Positions 1 to 6,072 of a DNA stretch of 8,325 nucleotides are shown here, piece by piece. The first letter of the stretch is position 1; each line of letters begins with the position of its first letter. The notes beneath the pieces were generated by a model that saw only the letters and a program-made list of their open reading frames with translations, was not told the origin of the DNA and ran no database searches. Origin of the DNA: Spirochaetaceae bacterium. GTDB taxonomy: Bacteria; Spirochaetota; Spirochaetia; SZUA-6; Bin103. A program made the translations under genes and the position numbers. The stretch lies in the NCBI GenBank assembly GCA_026710565.1, contig JAPOQV010000321.1, positions 1-8,325 on the forward strand, read 5' to 3'.

Positions 1-1088
1 ACCGGCTCGTCCACCACCCGGCCCCCCCGACCGCCCGGCGAACGGGCGATCAGCGGCACGTGCAGCCCCACGTCGTACAGCATCGGGTACTCGTCGATGC
101 TCTTGATCAGCATGCCGAAGTGGCCGAGAAACTCGCCGTGGTCGGACAGGAACGCGATCACCGTATCCTGGAGCATGCCGCGCGCTTCGAGCGCCGCCAT
201 CACCTTGCCCACCTGCGCGTCCACCATGGAGATGCTGCCGTAGTAGAGCGCGGTCACGCGGCGCAGCGCCGCCTCGTCCAGATGCTCGAAGTTCTCCTTG
301 TGGCCGTGGCGCTTGTAGCCGAGGTGCTGGGGCGGCTTGTTCGCAAGCCCCATCCCGAACGTGGGCGGCAGCGGCAGCGCCGCCGGGTCGTACATCGAGG
401 CGTACGGCTCCGGCGCGTCGAACGGGATGTGCGGATTGGGCAGTCCCATGAACAGGAACAACGGCTGCTCGGCCGGGTGCCGGTGGATCAGCTCCACGGT
501 GCGGTCTCCCACCCAGCCGTCGAAGTAGGCGTGCTCGGGCAGCGGATTGACCGCCGCGCGGAACCCTTCCAGGTACTCCGGGCGCCCGTGCATGGCGAAC
601 GCCTCGATGGCGGTCTGCCAGTGGCCGTTGGCCTTCAGCCAGTCCTTGTAGTGCGGGTGCAGCACCTCGGGGTCGGTGGAGCCCGAGCGCTGGCCTTCAC
701 TGCGGATCAACTCGTCGAAGGCGGCGAGCTTGGCGTCCGACAGGTGCAGCTTGCCGGTCCCGGCGGTCCGGTACCCCTGATCGCGCAGATACTCGGGCAG
801 GGTGAGCTCATGGTCGCCGACCGCCACGTAGTTGGACGTGCTGCCGTTCACGTGCGGGTAGCGGGAGGTCAGGATCGAGGCGCGGCTGGGCGCGCATTGG
901 GGATGTTGCGAGAACGCCTGTGCGAATCGGGTGCCTGCGACCGCCAGCGCGTCGACGTGCGGAGTGCGAATGATCGGGTTGCCGTAGCAGCCGACGCAGT
1001 CGGCGCGCAGTTGGTCGGAAAGGATCACCACGATGTGCGGCGGCCGGCCGCTGCCGGTGCCAGGGCTCGGCGCCGCGCGGTCGCTCAT
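1..1088 (-). CDS. Sulfatase (type I, formylglycine-dependent), C-terminus beyond the window
   Basis: Family member of the alkaline-phosphatase-fold arylsulfatases, which hydrolyse sulfate esters of carbohydrates or other small molecules. About 362 residues are visible; such enzymes usually have 450-550, so the C-terminal part lies left of position 1. The N-terminus has the classic metal-binding strand and loop (VVILSDQLRADCVGCYGNP, residues 20-38). The sulfatase signature CAPSRAS starts at Cys65 (codon 896-894), the residue expected to be converted to formylglycine. SDHGE at 315-319 supplies the usual late metal-binding Asp and His. No signal peptide is evident at the start used, so a cytoplasmic location is likely. 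The ATG at 1088 overlaps the TGA of the upstream gene (ATGA), implying translational coupling. The substrate cannot be read from the sequence. Confidence 0.95.
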   Translation of the reverse strand, partial: MSDRAAPSPGTGSGRPPHIVVILSDQLRADCVGCYGNPIIRTPHVDALAVAGTRFAQAFSQHPQCAPSRASILTSRYPHVNGSTSNYVAVGDHELTLPEYLRDQGYRTAGTGKLHLSDAKLAAFDELIRSEGQRSGSTDPEVLHPHYKDWLKANGHWQTAIEAFAMHGRPEYLEGFRAAVNPLPEHAYFDGWVGDRTVELIHRHPAEQPLFLFMGLPNPHIPFDAPEPYASMYDPAALPLPPTFGMGLANKPPQHLGYKRHGHKENFEHLDEAALRRVTALYYGSISMVDAQVGKVMAALEARGMLQDTVIAFLSDHGEFLGHFGMLIKSIDEYPMLYDVGLHVPLIARSPGGRGGRVVDEP

Positions 1089-1921
1089 TGCGACAACAGG
1101 CGGCGGACCCCGGCCACGTCGGCCCGGATCGCCTCGTCCACGCCCATGCCACCGCGCTCGTCGGCCGGGAACTCGATCATGAAGGCACCATCGTAACCTG
1201 ATTGGCGCGCCGCCGCGCCGAGCTCGCCGTAGTCCACCACGCCTTCCGCGATCAGGGTCCGCGGCGGCCGTTCGCCGGCTGTCGCGACGTAGTTCTGCAG
1301 GTGAGCGTGGCGGGAGTGCGGGAGCAGGCGCCGGTAGTCCGGCACTGCGCGGGTGGCCAGCTCATCGGACGGCGCCGGGTACACCACCTGGTAGTTGAGC
1401 GCCACGTTGGCGTGGTCGACCTCGGCAAGCACCGTGAGCGGCGCGTCCCACCCCTCGGTCAGCGAGCCGACGTGCCGCTCCAGGACTACCAGGACGTCCA
1501 CGTCGCCGGCGGCGTCCGCGAGGTCGCGGATCTCCGCGTACAGCCGTGCCCGCTCCGCGGGCTCGGTGGCGTCATGGGCGGCGCTGCCCGGCCAGATCCG
1601 GACGATCGGCGCGCCCAGCGCCCGCGCCGCGGCGAGCTGGTTCTCCTTCGTCACCGGATGGCCGTCGTAGCAGGGATGGCGGCCGGGACAGTAGTAGGAG
1701 CCGAGCGCGCAGAAGCTCAGCCCCAGCCCGGACGCCTGCTCGCGCAGGTCGGCGCACCACGCCTCGTCCACGGGGTACGAAAGGTGGGGCGGCTGCCCCC
1801 ACAATTCGACGCTGTCGGCGCCGGCAGCGGCGATCGCGCTCAGCGCGCCGGCCGCGCTCCGCTCCTTGAAGGCGATGCTGCACACGCCGACCCGCGGAGT
1901 GAACGCCATCGTGACCGCCAC
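1085..1921 (-). CDS. Sugar phosphate isomerase/epimerase-like TIM-barrel protein
   Basis: A 278-residue protein of the xylose-isomerase-like / AP-endonuclease-2 TIM-barrel superfamily, a usual length for that family. Members isomerise or epimerise sugars, inositols or keto-sugars with a divalent metal. Candidate metal ligands sit at the strand ends where the family has them: Glu148 and His150 (VLERHVG, where ENH is more typical), the ALNYQ segment at 174-178 (usually NxD), His205/His207 (HAHLQN), and Glu250 (FMIEF). The furthest start is GTG at 1921. An ATG at 1909 (residue 5) is equally possible, and neither has a convincing Shine-Dalgarno sequence. A TATAGT hexamer only 7 bp upstream would fit a nearly leaderless transcript. 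It overlaps the sulfatase by 4 bp, so the two products probably act in one pathway, perhaps on a desulfated sugar. The exact substrate is unknown. Confidence 0.88.
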   Translation of the reverse strand: MAVTMAFTPRVGVCSIAFKERSAAGALSAIAAAGADSVELWGQPPHLSYPVDEAWCADLREQASGLGLSFCALGSYYCPGRHPCYDGHPVTKENQLAAARALGAPIVRIWPGSAAHDATEPAERARLYAEIRDLADAAGDVDVLVVLERHVGSLTEGWDAPLTVLAEVDHANVALNYQVVYPAPSDELATRAVPDYRRLLPHSRHAHLQNYVATAGERPPRTLIAEGVVDYGELGAAARQSGYDGAFMIEFPADERGGMGVDEAIRADVAGVRRLLSQ

Positions 1922-1928
1922 GACGACA

Positions 1929-1956
1929 ACTATACCGCGGCTGACCCAGGTTGCGA
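1929..1956 (-). promoter_or_regulatory. Weak candidate promoter for the TIM-barrel/sulfatase pair
   Basis: In the 92-bp gap between the amidase stop and the TIM-barrel start, the minus strand has TATAGT (1934-1929, five of six matches to the -10 consensus). TCGCAA (1956-1951) lies 16 bp upstream and is only a weak -35 match. Transcription would begin close to the GTG at 1921, giving almost no leader. Read-through from the amidase is an equally plausible source of transcript. Confidence 0.25.
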
Positions 1957-2013
1957 CGAGGCTCGCGGGGTCATGATGGCGGCCGGTCCGATGACGGGCG
2001 TCCCATGCACGGG

Positions 2014-3435
2014 TCAGTCGGTTGCGATGCCCTGCAGCAGGTCCTGCGGGTGCCGGGCGTGCCAGTCGGTCAACTCCTGGTAGGCGGAGGCGACGGCCAG
2101 CACCACGTTCTCGTCATAGGCACGGCCGAGGATCTGCAGGCCGATCGGCAAGCCGTCGTCCGCGAACCCCATCGGCACCGAGATCGCCGGCAGCCCGACG
2201 CAGCTCCCGAACGCTCCCAGCGGATCGGCCGCGCGCTCCCCGGATTTCTTGACCCACGGCCGGTCGGCCGGGGGCGCGACCGTCGGCCGCGTGGGCGACA
2301 GCAGCGCGTCGTAGCGCGCAAGCAGCCGGTCGGCCGCCACGGCGATGGTGCGCCGCAGCCGCAGCGCCCGCAGGTAGTCCGTGGCCAGCATCGCGGTGCG
2401 GGGATAGATCCCGATGCGCGCCTCCGGTGCGGTGAGCCCCGCGGTGATGCCGCTGTCGATGAGCTCCTCCATCACGCTGGCCGATTCGGCCAGGAAGATC
2501 GCGCTCGACACTTCTGCGTAGGGCAGGTCCGGAAGCTCGACGACCTCGACGTCCGCCACCTCCGCCAGCGTGTCCAGCGCCTCCCGGAAGCGGTCCCGCA
2601 CGCCCGGCTGGGAGCCGTCGGGCACCCCTCTTGGCACCCCCAGTCGAAAACGGCCGCCCTCGGGGCGGTGGGGTCGATACTCGTAGGGCCGCGTCGCGGT
2701 CGCCTCGTCGCGCTCGTCATGGCCGGCCACGGCGTTCAGCACGAGTCCGCAGTCGTCGGCCGTGAGGCACATCGGCCCCGGCTTGTCCATCCCGTACGTC
2801 AGCGGCATACCGCCGTGACGGCTCACCCGGCCGAAGGTGGGGCGCAGCCCGCACACGGCACAGTTGGTGGACGGTCCCACGATCGATCCCCACGTCTCGG
2901 TGCCGATCGCGAACGGCACGAGTCCCGCCGCCACCGCCGAGCCGGAGCCGCTGGAAGAACCGCCGCTCCACGTGTCGGGGTTCCACGGACTGAGCCCGGG
3001 CCCGGTGAACGAGGCGTCCGCCCGCCGGTAGCCGGTGCCGCCGGCCAGCTCCACCAGTGCCAGCTTGGCGGCCAGCACCGCGCCGGCCTCCCGCAGCCTG
3101 CACACGATCGTGGCGTCGTAGGCAAATGCCTGATCGCGCAGCGGCCCCGCCCCCCAGGTGGTCGGGTAGCCCTCGGTGGCGAACACATCCTTGAGGCCGT
3201 ACGGGACGCCGTGCAGCGGACCCCGGTAGCGCCCCGCCGCGATCTCCCGCGCTGCTTCCTGCGCCTGCTTCTCGGCAAGGTCGGCAGTGAGCGTGACCAC
3301 CGCGTTGTACCGCGGCCCGATCCGCTCCAGCCGGTCCAGGAACAGCCGCGTCAGCGCTACCGGCGACACCTGCCGCGTCCGCACCTTCTCGGCCAGCTCG
3401 CGCACCGGCAGGAAGACGGCGTCGCGCTCGGTCAC
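2014..3435 (-). CDS. Amidase-signature family hydrolase
   Basis: A 473-residue amidase-signature enzyme (the GatA/AtzE/fatty-acid-amide-hydrolase superfamily), which cleaves amides with a Ser-cisSer-Lys triad. The Lys is K82 in GVPYGLKDVF. The Gly/Ser-rich loop SGGSSSGSGS (157-166) holds the cis-Ser. The nucleophile is S184 in GTETWGSIVGPST, followed by the CGLRPTFGRVSRHG segment (195-208) typical of one bacterial subgroup. I chose the GTG at 3435: it gives the usual N-terminus (PVRELAEKVRTRQVSPVAL), and its GTGA overlap with the preceding gene's stop indicates coupling. The frame stays open up to an ATG at 3618, but that extension is Gly/Arg/Ala-rich and antiphase to a better coding frame. 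No ATP-dependent GatB is nearby, so this is a catabolic amidase rather than tRNA amidotransferase. The substrate is unknown. Confidence 0.93.
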   Translation of the reverse strand: MTERDAVFLPVRELAEKVRTRQVSPVALTRLFLDRLERIGPRYNAVVTLTADLAEKQAQEAAREIAAGRYRGPLHGVPYGLKDVFATEGYPTTWGAGPLRDQAFAYDATIVCRLREAGAVLAAKLALVELAGGTGYRRADASFTGPGLSPWNPDTWSGGSSSGSGSAVAAGLVPFAIGTETWGSIVGPSTNCAVCGLRPTFGRVSRHGGMPLTYGMDKPGPMCLTADDCGLVLNAVAGHDERDEATATRPYEYRPHRPEGGRFRLGVPRGVPDGSQPGVRDRFREALDTLAEVADVEVVELPDLPYAEVSSAIFLAESASVMEELIDSGITAGLTAPEARIGIYPRTAMLATDYLRALRLRRTIAVAADRLLARYDALLSPTRPTVAPPADRPWVKKSGERAADPLGAFGSCVGLPAISVPMGFADDGLPIGLQILGRAYDENVVLAVASAYQELTDWHARHPQDLLQGIATD

Positions 3436-3656
3436 CGGTCGTCGCCCCGGTAGGGCCGGAACGGCGGAAACGGTTCGTGGTCCGCCTCGATCTCGGCCTC
3501 CCGGAGCACCCTGGAGACCCTGACCAGCTCCTGCGCCACCTGCCTGCGCACCTCCGCCTCCTGGTCCGGCTCCGCGAACCGGTCGCCGTACCGCTCCCGG
3601 AGCAGCGCCATGCGCCATTCCACCTCCCGCGCGTCGATCGCTTCCACAGCAGCCAT
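3432..3656 (-). CDS. Small GatC/AtzG-like protein, putative amidase partner subunit
   Basis: A 74-residue, highly charged, probably alpha-helical protein. The body (residues 13-57, from EWRMALLRERYGDRF on) is rich in Glu and Arg, and the tail is proline-aromatic (EPFPPFRPYRGDD, 61-73). Its TGA overlaps the amidase GTG by 4 bp. Small helical proteins encoded next to amidase-signature enzymes are known: GatC wraps GatA, and AtzG stabilises AtzE. The size, position, coupling and extended proline-rich end fit that role, but this is inference; I do not recognise a named family with certainty. The start is uncertain. ATG 3656 keeps the whole helical region but has only an AAGG directly beside it. 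ATG 3611 (residue 16) has GGGAGG 11 bp upstream. There is no signal peptide or membrane segment. It is the first gene of the cluster and diverges from brnT. Confidence 0.7.
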   Translation of the reverse strand: MAAVEAIDAREVEWRMALLRERYGDRFAEPDQEAEVRRQVAQELVRVSRVLREAEIEADHEPFPPFRPYRGDDR

Positions 3657-3711
3657 CACCTTGCCAGTTCTAACACGAGCGCCGGGGCGTTGCGCCGTCC
3701 GGAAGGCGTGG

Positions 3712-3741
3712 TTGACAAGCCTGACGGGCCGCTTGTATATC
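3712..3741 (+). promoter_or_regulatory. Promoter of the brnT-antitoxin operon
   Basis: A perfect -35 hexamer TTGACA (3712-3717) is followed after 18 bp by TATATC (3736-3741, four of six matches to the -10 consensus). Transcription would start near 3748. That lies downstream of the ATG at 3742 and about 9 nt before the ATG at 3757, which favours the latter as the toxin start. Confidence 0.65.
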
Positions 3742-3759
3742 ATGAACATATACTTCATG
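3735..3759. promoter_or_regulatory. Two interleaved inverted repeats, candidate toxin-antitoxin operator
   Basis: Two perfect 6-bp dyads, each with a 7-bp spacer, overlap with a 6-bp offset. GTATAT (3735-3740) pairs with ATATAC (3748-3753), and CATGAA (3741-3746) pairs with TTCATG (3754-3759). The set covers the -10 box, the expected transcription start and the toxin ATG. BrnTA-type and other ribbon-helix-helix antitoxins repress their own promoters through such dyads, so binding by the downstream CopG-type antitoxin is the natural reading. This is inferred, not shown. Confidence 0.55.
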
Positions 3760-4056
3760 GTCGACTTCGAACGGGTCATTGGATTCGACTGGGACGATGG
3801 GAACGCCCGCAAGAGTCATGAGAAGCACGGTGTCAGCCAATCTGAATCAGAACAAGTGTTCGGGAACGAGCCTTACGTTGTCGCCGATCCGGGGCACAGT
3901 CAATCCGAGCCCCGGCTCCATGCTCTCGGCGTGACCGACCAGAGGCGCGCACTACACGTAACCTTTACATTACGAAAAGATGGTACGTTGATTCGAGTCA
4001 TCTCGGCCCGAGACATGAGTCGCAAGGAGTGGACCATGATGCGTCCCAAGCACTAG
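3757..4056 (+). CDS. brnT: BrnT-like toxin of a type II toxin-antitoxin system
   Basis: A 99-residue protein matching the BrnT family, a RelE-fold ribonuclease that inhibits translation. Seen here: the N-terminal FDWDDGNARKSHEKHGVS block (residues 10-27; family pattern FDWD..K...N..KHGVSF), EQVFGNEPYVVADPGHSQSE (32-51), the HVTFTLRKDGTLIRVISAR strand pair (67-85) and the closing SRKEW (88-92). The length is usual for the family. ATG 3757 is chosen over ATG 3742 because the promoter would start transcription near 3748; neither has a Shine-Dalgarno sequence, so initiation may be nearly leaderless. The antitoxin gene follows after 34 bp. The frame can be extended upstream to 3610, but that part runs antisense to the small amidase partner. 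Base composition is less GC-rich than the flanking minus-strand genes, which fits horizontal transfer. Confidence 0.88.
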   Translation: MVDFERVIGFDWDDGNARKSHEKHGVSQSESEQVFGNEPYVVADPGHSQSEPRLHALGVTDQRRALHVTFTLRKDGTLIRVISARDMSRKEWTMMRPKH

Positions 4057-4078
4057 CGCACTCGCGACTTCCTTCTAT

Positions 4079-4083
4079 GAGGG
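4079..4083 (+). promoter_or_regulatory. Ribosome binding site fixing a TTG start
   Basis: GAGGG lies 7 nt before the TTG at 4091. No ATG or GTG in the antitoxin frame gives a complete N-terminus, so this site decides the unusual TTG start. The ATG at 4077 is in another frame and stops after ten codons. Confidence 0.6.
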
Positions 4084-4090
4084 TTCTATT

Positions 4091-4360
4091 TTGCCTGATG
4101 AAAAACTGATACACATTCCGGCCTTCAATAACGAGACCGAAGAGCGTGCGTTCTGGGAGAGCCACGACTCGACCGACTATATGGACTGGAGCAAGGCTCA
4201 ACCCGTACGGTTCCCCAACCTCAAGCCGTCGAGCAAGTCGATCTCCCTCAGGATCCCTGTTGATCTTCTGGAACGGATCAAGATCGCCGCCAACAAGCGG
4301 GATGTCCCGTACCAGTCGCTCATCAAGATCTGGCTCTCCGAAAAGGTGGATTCACTCTAA
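4091..4360 (+). CDS. CopG-family antitoxin partnering the BrnT-like toxin
   Basis: An 89-residue antitoxin of the CopG type found next to BrnT-like toxins (Pfam CopG_antitoxin pattern). The N-terminal toxin-binding part reads IPAFNNETEERAFWESHDST (9-28), followed by FPNLKPSSKS (41-50). The C-terminal ribbon-helix-helix starts with the strand SISLRIP (50-56) and its two helices contain ERIKIAANKRDVPYQSLIKI (61-80). It should neutralise the toxin and repress the operon through the dyads at 3735-3759. Translation starts at TTG 4091 behind GAGGG. A weak start after the toxin gene is odd, because antitoxins are usually made in excess. The gene order toxin then antitoxin is normal for BrnTA systems. 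Its GC content is visibly below that of the surrounding genes. Confidence 0.9.
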   Translation: MPDEKLIHIPAFNNETEERAFWESHDSTDYMDWSKAQPVRFPNLKPSSKSISLRIPVDLLERIKIAANKRDVPYQSLIKIWLSEKVDSL

Positions 4361-4466
4361 ACGGCGCTCGCGGGTAACCTGCGGCCTTGACCAAAGCCCG
4401 GTGCGCCGCACGCGCCGCCGGGAATCTGACCTTCCAAGTCATTCGCTCAACGCGAACCCGCCTAAT

Positions 4467-4484
4467 CGGCCAGACTTCTGGTCG
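4467..4484. terminator. Hairpin between convergent genes, weak terminator candidate
   Basis: CGGCCAGA and TCTGGTCG flank a 2-nt centre; the stem has one G-T pair. It lies in the 160-bp gap where the antitoxin (plus strand) and the permease (minus strand) converge. There is no T-run on either strand, so an intrinsic terminator is doubtful. I see nothing else in this gap. Confidence 0.25.
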
Positions 4485-4520
4485 GCTCGCCGGGCTCGCC
4501 GCCCATCGCGCCCCTCTCCT

Positions 4521-5420
4521 CTATCCCTTCAGCGCCCCGATCAGCAGTCCCTTGACGAAGTATCGCTGGAGAAACGGGTAAACCAGGATGATCGGTCCGA
4601 TCGTCACCACGATCGTCGCGGCTTTCACCGTCTCCAGCATCGTCCCCTGGAACATCTGGATGTTGAGATCGCCGATGTCGCTCGGCCCGCCGGTGAGGAT
4701 CCTGCGCAGCACCAACTGCAGGACCAGCTTGTCGCGGTCGCTCACGTACAGCAACGCGTCGAACCAGGCATTCCAATGCCCCACCGCGCTCCACAGCGCC
4801 AGCACGGCCAGGACCGGCGCACACACCGGCGCGATGACGGAGAACACGGTCCGGATCGTGCCGGCGCCGTCCATGAACGCGGAGTCCTCCAGCTCGCCCG
4901 GCACGGTCAGGAGGAAGTTGCGCGGGATCACCAGGTACCACGCGCTGGTCGCCAGCGGCAGAATCAGCGCCCACCGGGAGCCCAGCAGCCCCAGCCATCT
5001 CATGTTGAGGTAGGTGGCGATCAGGCCGCCGTCGAAGAACAGCGTGAACAGGAAGAACAGGATGATCGTCCTGCGAAACGGCAATCCCTTCTTCGAAATC
5101 GCATAGGCGGCGCAGTAGGTGACGGCGATCAGGATCGCCGTGCCGACCACCGTACGCAGCACCGTGTTGTAGTAGCCGATGAAGATCGTGTCCGAGATGA
5201 AGATCCGTTTGTACGCGTCGACCGTCAGCGGAAACGCCACCAGTCGAAGCCCGATGTGCACGGCGTTCTCGGGCGTCGTGAACGACAGCACCAGCACGTC
5301 CCAGAACGGATAGACGAACAGCACCAGCAGCACGCACATCAGCAGATAATTCGCGATGCACCAGGGGCGAAGCAGCCGGCCGCTCGCCGCGCCCCCTGTC
5401 CCGTGCCGTACCGCCAGCAT
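4521..5420 (-). CDS. Carbohydrate ABC transporter permease, LplC/YtcP type
   Basis: A 299-residue inner-membrane permease of the MalG-like binding-protein-dependent transporters, close to LplC. Six hydrophobic segments lie at about 22-46, 88-108, 117-137, 146-167, 193-213 and 267-287. The cytoplasmic loop that contacts the ATPase reads ELEDSAFMDGAGTIR (176-190), a variant of EAA...DGAG in which the second and third positions are Asp-Ser instead of Ala-Ala. The C-terminus RYFVKGLLIGALKG is typical of LplC. ATG 5420 gives the usual length and lies 6 bp after the stop of the lplB remnant, as in intact lplB-lplC operons. The partner permease is truncated and no solute-binding protein or ATPase gene is seen, so the system is probably not functional unless other copies complete it. 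The sugar is unknown. Confidence 0.92.
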   Translation of the reverse strand: MLAVRHGTGGAASGRLLRPWCIANYLLMCVLLVLFVYPFWDVLVLSFTTPENAVHIGLRLVAFPLTVDAYKRIFISDTIFIGYYNTVLRTVVGTAILIAVTYCAAYAISKKGLPFRRTIILFFLFTLFFDGGLIATYLNMRWLGLLGSRWALILPLATSAWYLVIPRNFLLTVPGELEDSAFMDGAGTIRTVFSVIAPVCAPVLAVLALWSAVGHWNAWFDALLYVSDRDKLVLQLVLRRILTGGPSDIGDLNIQMFQGTMLETVKAATIVVTIGPIILVYPFLQRYFVKGLLIGALKG

Positions 5421-5426
5421 CGCCAG

Positions 5427-5636
5427 CTACCAGAGTCCGTAGTCGCCGAATCGCCGGACGACGGCGTGCGCCGACAGCACCGCAGCCAGGCCGATGACGT
5501 TCTTGAACAGGCCGACCGCCGCCGCCTGGCTGTAGGCGTATTTCTGGATGCCGGTGCGGTAGACATAGGTGTCGATGATGTCGGCCACCTCGTACACGAG
5601 CGGATTGTAGAGGTTGAATATCTGGTCGAATCCGGC
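5427..5636 (-). pseudogene. 3' remnant of an LplB-type ABC permease gene
   Basis: The last 69 codons and the TAG of an LplB/UgpA-like permease. They contain the family's C-terminal block GFDQIFNLYNPLVYEVADI, then DTYVYRTGI, the last membrane segment AAAVGLFKNVIGLAAVL and the ending GDYGLW. LplB proteins have about 300 residues, so roughly three quarters is missing. Homology starts abruptly at position 5636. Three codons further upstream in the same frame there is a TGA, and the sequence beyond belongs to the toxin-antitoxin region. No sensible start codon or ribosome site is present. The reading frame within the fragment is undamaged, which suggests a recent truncation, or a chimeric join in an assembled genome. 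Confidence 0.85.
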
Positions 5637-5696
5637 GCTACAGCTTCACCTCGCCTGTTCTACCACGAGATGCCGCTGAGCCTGTGAAGCAGGCGG

Positions 5697-5722
5697 CTGC
5701 GTGATCTGCGTGATCTGCGTGA
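5697..5722. repeat. 9-bp tandem repeat, almost three copies
   Basis: CTGCGTGAT repeats at 5697-5705 and 5706-5714, and all but its last base again at 5715-5722. It lies between the lplB breakpoint and the antitoxin promoter region. It is not in any supported gene. The 154 bp from 5637 to 5790 otherwise hold only the palindrome and ribosome site listed separately, plus TTGACT at 5733-5738, which has no convincing -10 partner. Confidence 0.8.
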
Positions 5723-5761
5723 CCGCATCGCGTTGACTGGACCGCGTCGGCATGACAGCCT

Positions 5762-5779
5762 GTATCGCAATTGCGATAC
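5762..5779. promoter_or_regulatory. Perfect 18-bp palindrome, candidate RelB/DinJ operator
   Basis: GTATCGCAATTGCGATAC is its own reverse complement with no spacer. It ends directly before the antitoxin's Shine-Dalgarno sequence. Ribbon-helix-helix antitoxins of the RelB/DinJ family bind palindromes at their own promoters, so this is the expected autoregulatory site. Two half-sites of GTATCGCAA would each take one antitoxin dimer. Confidence 0.65.
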
Positions 5780-5785
5780 GGGAGG
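5780..5785 (+). promoter_or_regulatory. Ribosome binding site of the RelB/DinJ-like antitoxin
   Basis: GGGAGG, 5 nt before ATG 5791. It selects this start over the in-frame ATG at 5752, whose extra 13 codons would be translated through the palindrome. Confidence 0.75.
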
Positions 5786-5790
5786 CTCGG

Positions 5791-6072
5791 ATGACGACAC
5801 AGAGTTCGATGCTGCACGTCCGGATGGACACCGAGATGAAGCGGAAGGCGACGACGGCGCTCGCGGCGATGGGGCTGACGCCCTCGGATGCCGTGCGGTT
5901 GCTCTTCCATCGCATCGCGGTCGATCAGGCCTTCCCGCTCGAACTCAAGGTGCCGAACGCGCAAACCCGCAGCGCCATGGCCGAGGTGGACCAGATGGTG
6001 AAGACTCGCAAGCCGCGATTCGCGAGCGCGGACGAGATGTTTGCCGAACTTGAAGAAGCCAACGGCCAGTAA
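5791..6072 (+). CDS. RelB/DinJ-family antitoxin
   Basis: A 93-residue antitoxin of the RelB/DinJ type. Residues 6-44 form the ribbon-helix-helix: strand SMLHVRMD (6-13), first helix to about 26, the turn MGLTPSDAVR (27-36) and second helix to LLFHRIA. FPLELKVPNAQTR (48-60) matches the conserved block that follows in DinJ (DinJ has LPFDLREPNQLT). The C-terminal helix (77-92) is the usual toxin-binding part. A strong GGGAGG fixes the start, and an 18-bp palindrome just upstream is the likely operator. The cognate YafQ-like toxin gene starts 10 bp downstream but is broken, so this antitoxin appears to be an orphan. It could still act as a repressor or protect against related toxins (inference). 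Confidence 0.9.
   Translation: MTTQSSMLHVRMDTEMKRKATTALAAMGLTPSDAVRLLFHRIAVDQAFPLELKVPNAQTRSAMAEVDQMVKTRKPRFASADEMFAELEEANGQ

Noticed and set aside
60..1196. Long open frame on the plus strand opposite the sulfatase
   Set aside because: It is Arg/His/Val-rich with no recognisable domain and lies antisense to a clear sulfatase with its signature motif; a GC-rich shadow frame.
1951..3453. 500-codon plus-strand open frame opposite the amidase
   Set aside because: Composition is Arg/Gly/His-rich and featureless, while the opposite strand carries all amidase motifs.
3436..3618. N-terminal extension of the amidase to ATG 3618, which has GGGAGG close upstream
   Set aside because: The extra 61 residues are low-complexity Gly/Arg/Ala and out of phase with the better-composed small protein; the GTG at 3435 matches the usual amidase N-terminus. 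The ribosome site may instead serve a start of the small gene at 3611.
3666..3695. Promoter for the small protein/amidase genes (TAGAAC at 3672-3667 on the minus strand)
   Set aside because: No acceptable -35 element at normal spacing; too weak to list as a feature.
4146..5687. 513-codon plus-strand open frame opposite the permease genes
   Set aside because: Gln/His/Arg-rich with no domain; the minus strand encodes a six-segment permease with the EAA loop.
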